Assembly: GCA_045586105.1 (NCBI GenBank)
Contig: JAZMZS010000210.1
Span: 1-7,921, forward strand
Direction: 5' to 3'
Origin: JAZMZS01 sp045586105
GTDB lineage: Bacteria > Bacillota > Clostridia > Oscillospirales > CAG-272
Length of the DNA: 7,921 bases
Shown: positions 1 to 6,900 of the stretch, one piece after another
How the letters are laid out: every line of letters starts with the position of its first letter
Position numbering within the stretch: position 1 is the stretch's first letter
Made by a program: the position numbers and the translations under genes
Notes under the pieces: generated by a model
The model's database searches: none
What the model saw: only the letters and a program-made list of their open reading frames with translations
Told to the model about the DNA's origin: nothing

Positions 1-397
1 GCGAGCCCGCTCGCTGAGAAATAGTCAGCCGAGAACCTGCAAGCTCGCATGCGAGCTTACAGAACCTCGGGCGCTTACTTCAGATCGAGCGCGTCTCGGT
101 TTTCGGTTACGTATGCAAATACGCGCCCTCAACCTTGCGCTCCATTCTTCGTCTGACGAAAAATCTGCGTCGCGAGGAACCTCGCTTGCATATTTTCCGT
201 CACCGCTCAGACATGCATACGCGAGCCTGCTCGCGTATGCATATCTTGCCGAGAACCTGCAAGCCCGCAAGCGAGCTTACAGAACCTCGGGCGCTTACTT
301 CAGATCGAGCGCGTCTCGGTTTTCGGTTACGTATGCAAATACGCGCCCTCAACCTTGCGCTCCGATCTTCGTCTGACGAAAAATCTGCGTCGCGAGG
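1..397. repeat. 220-bp tandem repeat, about 1.8 copies, palindrome-rich
   Basis: Bases 28-177 recur at 248-397 with an offset of exactly 220 and only four mismatches in 150 bp (45/265, 50/270, 144/364, 145/365). Bases 1-14 also match 221-234 with one change, so the period spans the whole unit, while the stretches 15-27/235-247 and 178-220 are unmatched or variable. The repeat ends sharply at 397 and probably continues left of the window. Each unit holds several small dyads: gcgag-loop-ctcgc (1-14, 221-234), cgtat-gcaa-atacg (110-123, 330-343) and ttcgt-ctg-acgaa (148-160, 368-380). Copy 1 also has a perfect 18-bp palindrome (41-58), which is decayed in copy 2. Open frames exist on both strands here, but they are copied with the repeat and look like no protein. 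The function is unknown; an intergenic mobile or REP/MITE-like element, or a site bound by protein, are the obvious options. Confidence 0.93.
213..242. repeat. Perfect 13-bp inverted repeat with a 4-nt loop, at the tandem-unit junction
   Basis: The left arm atgcatacgcgag (213-225) is perfectly complementary to the right arm ctcgcgtatgcat (230-242), with cctg between them. It straddles the point where the second 220-bp unit begins (221). The unit start at 1-14 contains only the inner five base pairs of this hairpin, followed by unrelated bases. The structure is therefore longer here than in the equivalent position of copy 1. No T-run follows, so it is not a Rho-independent terminator. Confidence 0.85.
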
Positions 398-418
398 GAG
401 CGAAGCGCGGCTGGGGTT

Positions 419-446
419 CCCCAAATGATGCTTGCATCGTTTGGGG
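419..446. other. Strong stem-loop without U-tract
   Basis: Bases 419-431 (ccccaaatgatgc) pair with 434-446 (gcatcgtttgggg) around a two-base tt spacer. There are thirteen pairs, one of them a T-G wobble at 426/439. It lies 21 bp after the end of the tandem repeat. It is followed by ggttcgcagcg rather than a run of T, so termination is unlikely in either direction. It may be part of a larger composite intergenic element with the REP-like repeat that follows. Confidence 0.75.
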
Positions 447-450
447 GTTC

Positions 451-522
451 GCAGCGAAGGATCTGAGGGCGAGTAGTTTGAAACGTTACTATGTCTTCCC
501 GCTCAGATTCTTTGCTCACTGC
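451..522. repeat. REP-like imperfect inverted repeat
   Basis: The segment gcagcgaaggatctgag (451-467) is mirrored by ctcagattctttgctcactgc (502-522), whose reverse complement begins gcagtgagcaaagaatctgag. The arms match apart from a four-base length difference and a few substitutions, and enclose about 34 bp. The second arm continues into gttttgctcaagaatgacag. Motifs of the form tcattctgagcgaagcgaagaatct are, from general experience, common as short intergenic repeats in many bacterial genomes. Assignment to that broad class is by resemblance only. Confidence 0.5.
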
Positions 523-575
523 GTTTTGCTCAAGAATGACAGTGGGGCTGTGACTATGAATGAAACGAACCCCCT

Positions 576-608
576 GCGTAGCAGAGTGCCGTCAGGCGCA
601 TTCTTGTC
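576..608 (+). repeat. 33-bp degenerate dispersed repeat, copy 1
   Basis: This segment starts gcgtagcagagtgccgtcag and matches 775-807 at 28 of 33 positions, with no gaps. The central 13 bases agcagagtgccgt are identical in both. The flanks do not match, so the pair is about 199 bp apart within otherwise unrelated sequence. It is too diverged to be a recent duplication. It is best described as a family of small intergenic repeats, function unknown. Confidence 0.6.
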
Positions 609-774
609 TAACAGAAATTGCGTACAGGTTCGTCAGATTTACCATCTCGACTGTCATCGTCGAGGAAATGAAGCAACCCAATGCTCTGAATCGGAGTGAA
701 AAAAACGCTTCTGTTTATTCCCGATTGTATTCTTCGCCGCCCAAAGCCTCATCGATATCGACAGCGGGGTTGGA

Positions 775-807
775 GCGCAGCAGAGTGCCGTAAAGCGCCT
801 TCGTGTC
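775..807 (+). repeat. 33-bp degenerate dispersed repeat, copy 2
   Basis: Second member of the pair described at 576-608, starting gcgcagcagagtgccgtaaa, with mismatches at repeat positions 4, 18, 20, 25 and 29. It lies just before the switch to the AT-rich upstream region of the giant gene. Confidence 0.6.
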
Positions 808-915
808 GCGTACGATCGAGAAGGGAATTGTTTGGTTCTCTGATATTTTCTTCTTTTTAATTTATTTTATTGCGTTTAATTTTCTGTATTTTTCTTAATA
901 ATTTTGTATTTGCTA

Positions 916-944
916 TTTACTTTTTTTGTACATGATGTTAAAAT
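916..944 (+). promoter_or_regulatory. Predicted sigma-A promoter with extended -10 for the giant gene
   Basis: A -35-like TTTACT (916-921) is separated by 17 bp from a -10 TAAAAT (939-944). The TG at 936-937 one base upstream of the -10 makes an extended -10 element. Transcription would begin near 950, giving a leader of about 45 nt. The surrounding 841-980 segment is extremely AT-rich with repeated T-runs, which would suit an UP-element-like upstream region. An alternative pairing, TTGTAC (926-931) with a weaker -10 near 949, is less good. No clear operator dyad is visible. Confidence 0.55.
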
Positions 945-995
945 ATAGAAAATAGAGAGGTATTCTCGATTATTTTTTTAAAAGGAGTTTTCACA

Positions 996-3900
996 ATGAA
1001 AAAAGATCTAAGATCTATTGTGGCATTGGTACTGAGCGTTTTGCTTTCGGTTCCTTTTTCCACAATGGCAAGCGCGGCATTGACACTTCCCGAAATGCCG
1101 ACTTCCTCGGGCACAAACGTCGTATATACGGCGTACAATGAGGCTTATGATGCGGCAGGGACCAAGTATCTCGCTGCCACAACTAATCAGGGTACGGGAA
1201 TTACCGACCTTTACAAAACAAGTGCCTTTTCCTATTGGCTTGGCCTTTTTGATGCCGATAACGGCAAACTTAAGGACGGCGGAACCTTTGTTATCGCAGG
1301 AAAGGCTCTTGTTCCGATTACAGCCGCGAACTGGAATAATCATGGTACTATTCCGGCTACAACAAATCCTATAGTTTTTACAGCCAAGGATCCTGTTACC
1401 GGTTACAGCTACATATCAAGAAATGATGACGGATCTCTTCTTTATATGACCTCGACCGGCGGAAACGCAGGACAGTACGGCATGTTTATGATCGACCCTC
1501 TTAATACTCTTACTTTTGAGGGAGACGTAATATTCAAGGATACCGTATTTCTTAACCGTCAGAATGCTTCCTCTGCTGCCTCCAATGCACCTGCTGTTAT
1601 TGATGTCAAGAGTAAGATGGTTGTGGAGAGCTCCGTTGAGTTCGCCGAGATGACAGGCGGTGTCATGTACCACGTGAACGTCAATGAAGGTGCTTATCTT
1701 TATCTTGATGCTCTCGGCTTCGATAAATACACCGGTAAGGGTGTGATCGTTGTCGGTGACGAGATAAAAAATACTGTCACCTCTGATACTTTTACCGGAT
1801 TTGAAGGAAAGATAGTAGACAGCACCGGAAAGGCTCTCTTTCTTGGCGAGCCTACCGCAACGTCTGATAAGACTATTTTCATTTCCTTTGACAGCACCGT
1901 TCGCGCAGGCATCGAGGGTGTCAGTGCAACAGTTGACGGCGGTGATTCGGCTACTAACCCCTACCACATAAAATCAGGACTTTGGGTGCCGTTATTTACC
2001 GACGGAAAAGCAAAGGACGGCGGAACGATAGTAATCGTCGGAAAGGGCTATATGGGCGGAAGCTTCGCAATACCCGCCACGATTGATCCTGTCGTATTTA
2101 CCGGCGTCCATGATGGCGTTGATTATGCATCTTACACCGCTGAAGGCAGCTACGATTGCAGCGGAACGACCGGACAGTTCGGAAGCCTTCTGATCAACGG
2201 AGGTGTTACGCTGACCATCGACGGAACTGTTATTCTTGATAATACCACTGTATTTAACCGCTCAAGCAAGACAGGAACGATCGCTGTCAACGGTAAGCTT
2301 GTTGTAAAGGATAACGTAGGCTTTGCAACCCTTACTGCCGGCAAGGAGCATTTGCTTAACGTTGGTGAAAACGGTATCGTCTATCTTCATGCTGCCGGCT
2401 TCGGCGGTTACTCGGGAACCGGTACTATCGTTGTCGGTGATGAGATCATAGCTTCCGTTACCGAAGATACCTTTGCAGGCTTCGAGGGTAAGATCGTCAA
2501 CGAATACGGTCAGGAGCTTTTTGTGAAAGAGCCCGAGGATACAACCACTCCCGAGGATACTACATCTCCCGAGGATACTACATCTCCCGAGGATACCACT
2601 GCTCCCGAGGATACTACTGCTCCTGAGGTTCCCGATACTCCCGTTGAGCCTACCGTTCCTCAGAGACCTACGGCTGCAGGAACCGATAAGATATATATTT
2701 CCTACGCTGCATCGAACAGCAACGGTACTGCGGCAACCGCTACCGGAGGTAACTCGGCATCTAACGCTTACCAGACAGGACAGACAAACGGCTGGACTAA
2801 GCTTCTCGGAGCATCAGGAGCAGCTACGACCGTTCTTGGTAATGCGAATTTCACCGGCGGCGGAACTATAGTTGTCGTTGGTAAGGGTGCGATACTCGGC
2901 GGCAATTTCACAATTCCCGCAACTACAGATACGCTCGTTATCACCGCAAAGGATGGCGAGACCAGCTATATTTCCAGGAAAGAAGACGGCACTCCCGACA
3001 CTTCCGCTCAGCTCGGAATGTTTATGACCGATCCGACATGGACGCTTACCTTCGAGGGTAACGTGATCTTCAGAGATATTGTCCTCATTAACCGTCAGGC
3101 TGCATCTTCTCTTGCAAGCAAGACTCCTACTATCTATAATGTAAAGGGTAATTTTGTCATTGAAGATACTGTTGAGTTTGCGGCTGTTGCTGAGGGTGGA
3201 TATTACATACTCAACGTCGAAGAGAGCGGATGTGCATTTATAGACAAGCTTGGATTCGGTAAGTATACAGGTACAGGTACCGTAGTCATCGGTGATGCTA
3301 TTCTCGATACTGTTACCGAGGATATGTTCGCAGGATTTGAGGGACGTATAATCGACAAGAACGGCAACGAGGTATTTGCAGAGCCCGAGACCCCCGACGT
3401 TCCCGACGAGCCTGTTACCGTTCCCGAAAAGCCCACCGCTAACGGAACCGATAAGATCTATATTACATACAACACTACTAACTCCAATGGCACTGCAGGT
3501 ACGGCTAACGGCGGTAATGCTATTGATAATGCATACCTTACTTCAAAGAGCACCTGGACTGATCTTCTCAGCACAAGCGGTGCCGCAACCACGGTTGAAG
3601 GAAAAACCAATTTCACAGCCGGCGGTACGATCGTATTAGTAGGTAAGGGCTATATAGGTACGTCCTTTGTATTCCCCGCAACCACTAACACTCTTGTAAT
3701 TACCGCAAAAGACGGTGATGTAAGCTATACTTCGAGAAACGAAGACGGCACTCCCGACACAGCAACTCAGTTCGGTATGTTTATGACAAATCCCAGCACT
3801 ACTGTAAGCTTCTCGGGTAACGTCATATTCAGAGACATAGTGATCCTCAACCGTCAGGACGCTTCAACTCTTGCTACTAAGGTTCCCACTATATACAACG

Positions 3901-6900
3901 TAAAGGGTAACCTTGTTATCGAGGATACCGTTGAGTTTGCAACCCTTAATGGCGGTGAGTATGTGCTCAACGTCGAAGAGGGCGGTTGTGTATTCCTTAA
4001 CTCAGCAGGCTTTGGCAAGTACACGGGTAACGGAATGCTCGTTCTCGGTGAAAACGCTATCTCTCAGCTTTCTAAGGCTGACCTTTCCGATTTCGAGGGA
4101 ACCGTTGTTGATGAGAATGGTAATACAGTCGATCTTTATCCCGGAACTCAGCCCGATGCGAGTGCGGATAAGAATATTTATGTATCTCATGACAGCCAGA
4201 ACGGGGCAGGGTTGACCTATACTCCTACATACACGGGCGGCGACTCTCTTGCAGAGCCTCTCAAGACCGACGGAGACTGGGCTAACACCGTGCTTTACAC
4301 CAAGGCTGCAAACGGCGCCAAGATCGTGATCGTCGGTAAGTTCTATTCACACCATAACCATGTATTCCCCGCAACTACCGCACCTATCGTTATCACGGGT
4401 GTTGACGGCGAGACCAGCTACATCTCCCGAGATGCGGACGGAAATCTCGTATATATGAATGCCGCCGGAGGTAACGAAGGACAGTTCGGTATGTTTATCG
4501 TAAGAAACGGCCACAGCGTGACCTTTGATGGCGAAGTGGTATTCGATAATGTCGTTCTTCTCAGCCGTGTCGGAAAGACACATACCGAGGCAGACATTCC
4601 CGCCATTATCGTTAATAAGAGCATGACTGTCACGAGCACCGTTGAGTTTGCGGAGATGCTCGGAGAGGTCGGCTACAAGGTCGTAGTAAATGAGGGTGCA
4701 TTCCTCTATCTCAACTCTATCGGATTTGATAAGTATGAGGGCACCGGAACTATCGTTGTCGGTGACGGAATTATCGATAGTGTTAATGCTCAGATGTTCG
4801 ATGGATTTGACGGACGTATCGTTGACAAGCTCGGTAATGACGTATTTACCGACGAGGAGGCAACGCTCACCGGTACCACGGGTGATTGTCAGTACGAGTA
4901 TAACTGGCTGACCGGAGTTCTTAAGATCACCGGTAACGGCTCGCCTGCAGGTCTGTGGCGTGCGCGTTATGCAAATGAGATCATTTTCGAGGAAGGCGTT
5001 ACCGCTATCCCCACCTCATTCTGTCTCAACAATACAAATCTTAAGTCTGTTACGCTTGCATCCACGATCAAGGTGATTGATCAGTATGCATTCCAGGGCA
5101 CGTCTAACCTTACCACTGTTAACATTCCCGAGAACAGCCAGCTTGAGAGCATAGGCTTCAAGGCGTTCCTCTTCTCCGGAATCAGATCTGTTGATTTCAA
5201 CGATAATCTCAAGAGTGTTGCAGGCTACGCATTCAGAGACTGCCATTATCTTGCTACCGTTGATCTCGGAACCAAGCTCGAGACTCTCGGCGAGTATGCC
5301 TTTGCACGTAACTTTGCATTGACCTCGATCACCTATGACGGAACCTTCACGACCCTTGCTGACAGCATATTCCTTCAGTGCGGTGTTATCGAGAGCATTG
5401 TTATTCCCGAGACCGTAACCGTTATCGGAAACAAGGCGTTCATGAACGCAACGAGACTTGCTTCGGTCGATTTCCCCGAGAACCTTACTACTATCAGCAC
5501 CGATGCCTTCAAGGCTTCGGGTATTGCAGGAAATGTTACGCTTCCCACTACTGTAACAACGATCGGCGACAAGGCATTCTATGAGTGTGCTTCGCTTACC
5601 GGAATAGCTCTTCCCGATGCACTTACATCTATTGGCGGCTACTGCTTCTTCTCGACCGGACTTACCTCTATAGAGATCCCCGCACAGATCACCGAGATCC
5701 CTGTCAAGGCCTTCGATCACTGTGCTTCTCTTGCAACGGTAACCTTCAAGGGCGAGCTTACTGCTATCGGCAACTATGCGTTTGCAGAATCCGGCATTAC
5801 CTCGTTTGTAATTCCCGAGACCTGCATGACGCTCGGCACCGGTATCTTCTATAACTGTGACAGCCTTGTTAGTGTTGATATCCAGGCACCTCTTAAGGCT
5901 ATCAGCTACAAGATGTTCTACGATTGCGGCGCACTTGTGAGCGCTGACATTCCCGCAACCGTAACAAGCATACGTCCTTATGCTTATTACTGCTGTACGT
6001 CTCTTGCCGATATCGAGATCCCCGCAGGACTTAAGTACCTCTACAACCACGCTTTCGCAGGCACTGCTAAGCTTAAGGTAGACGTAGTACTTCCCGGAAC
6101 ACTTCTCACACCTCCTGCAGAGAACCTTGACAAGGTCATCACCGATCTTGGCGAGAACGTCAGATACAACGGATCTGTAGGCTACTACTGCTTCAAGGAT
6201 TCCGGAATTACCGGTGTGAGCTTCGGTGAAGGCATTGAGTCTATCGCATATGCAGCATTCTATAACTGCAGAAGCCTGACGGCAGACACCATCGTGATTC
6301 CTGCCTCCTGTACAGCTATCGGCGGAAAGGCATTTGCAAATACTCCCGTGCTTGACGTTTATATTCCCGCTACCGTTACGGAAATTGATGCGCTTGCATT
6401 CTACCGTAAGCAGGATACCTCCGGAAACAAGATAGATTCTATGATCTACATTCATACCGAGGAATCTGCAACAGCTGTGATCGAGTGGGCGGCTAATAAC
6501 ACCAATGAGGTAGTATGCGTGACCGATTATTCTCCCGAGGCTCCCGCAGTAAGTGTACCTTCTTCGTATAACAAGCAGTTTGATGCAAACGGAACTACCG
6601 GAAGATACAACTACTGTCCTTCCATCATGCAGGTGGATGACAACACAATGTACATCTACTACTGTACCAACAAAACTGCATACAACGTTACCGACTATGT
6701 AGGCTGCAGAAAAGCTACAAAGGGTACAGACGGCACTTGGACCTGGTCTTCCGAGACGATAGTGCTCTCTCCTACAGCAAACACCTGGGACAGCCGCCAC
6801 GTCTGCGACCCCTCGGTCGTTAAGGGTGACTTCACCTACAACGGTGAGCAGTACTCCTATCTTATGGCTTATCTCGGATGTGTTACATCCGATAACCAGG

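Larger units (their letters stand above)
398..840. other. Gene-free intergenic stretch between tandem repeat and AT-rich promoter region
   Basis: Both strands were checked for genes here. Open frames of 66-114 codons exist, but none has a ribosome binding site with proper spacing, a recognisable protein signature, or low-complexity-free composition typical of a coding gene. The stretch contains the hairpin at 419-446, the REP-like pair at 451-522, the two 33-bp repeats and a small 6-bp dyad (ctcgac 646-651, gtcgag 659-664). I see no tRNA, rRNA or terminator in it. Confidence 0.6.

Noticed and set aside
28..397. CRISPR array
   Set aside because: Only two copies of a 150-bp unit with one variable gap of about 70 bp; repeat length and spacing do not fit any CRISPR.
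1..397. Replication origin with iterons or an oriT
   Set aside because: Palindromes and direct repeats are present, but there are no DnaA-box clusters, no adjacent replication or relaxase gene and only two large units, so this cannot be supported.
25..424. Overlapping open frames of 74-97 codons on both strands
   Set aside because: They fall in the tandem repeat and are duplicated with it (minus-strand frames 25-270 and 200-424 share sequence). Arg/Ser/Ala-rich composition and lack of a ribosome binding site argue against coding.
419..446. Intrinsic terminator
   Set aside because: The stem is strong but no T-run follows on either strand.
355..793. Open frames of 114 and 77 codons on the plus strand
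   Set aside because: They run through a hairpin, a REP-like repeat and the 33-bp repeat, and have no Shine-Dalgarno site or recognisable protein features.
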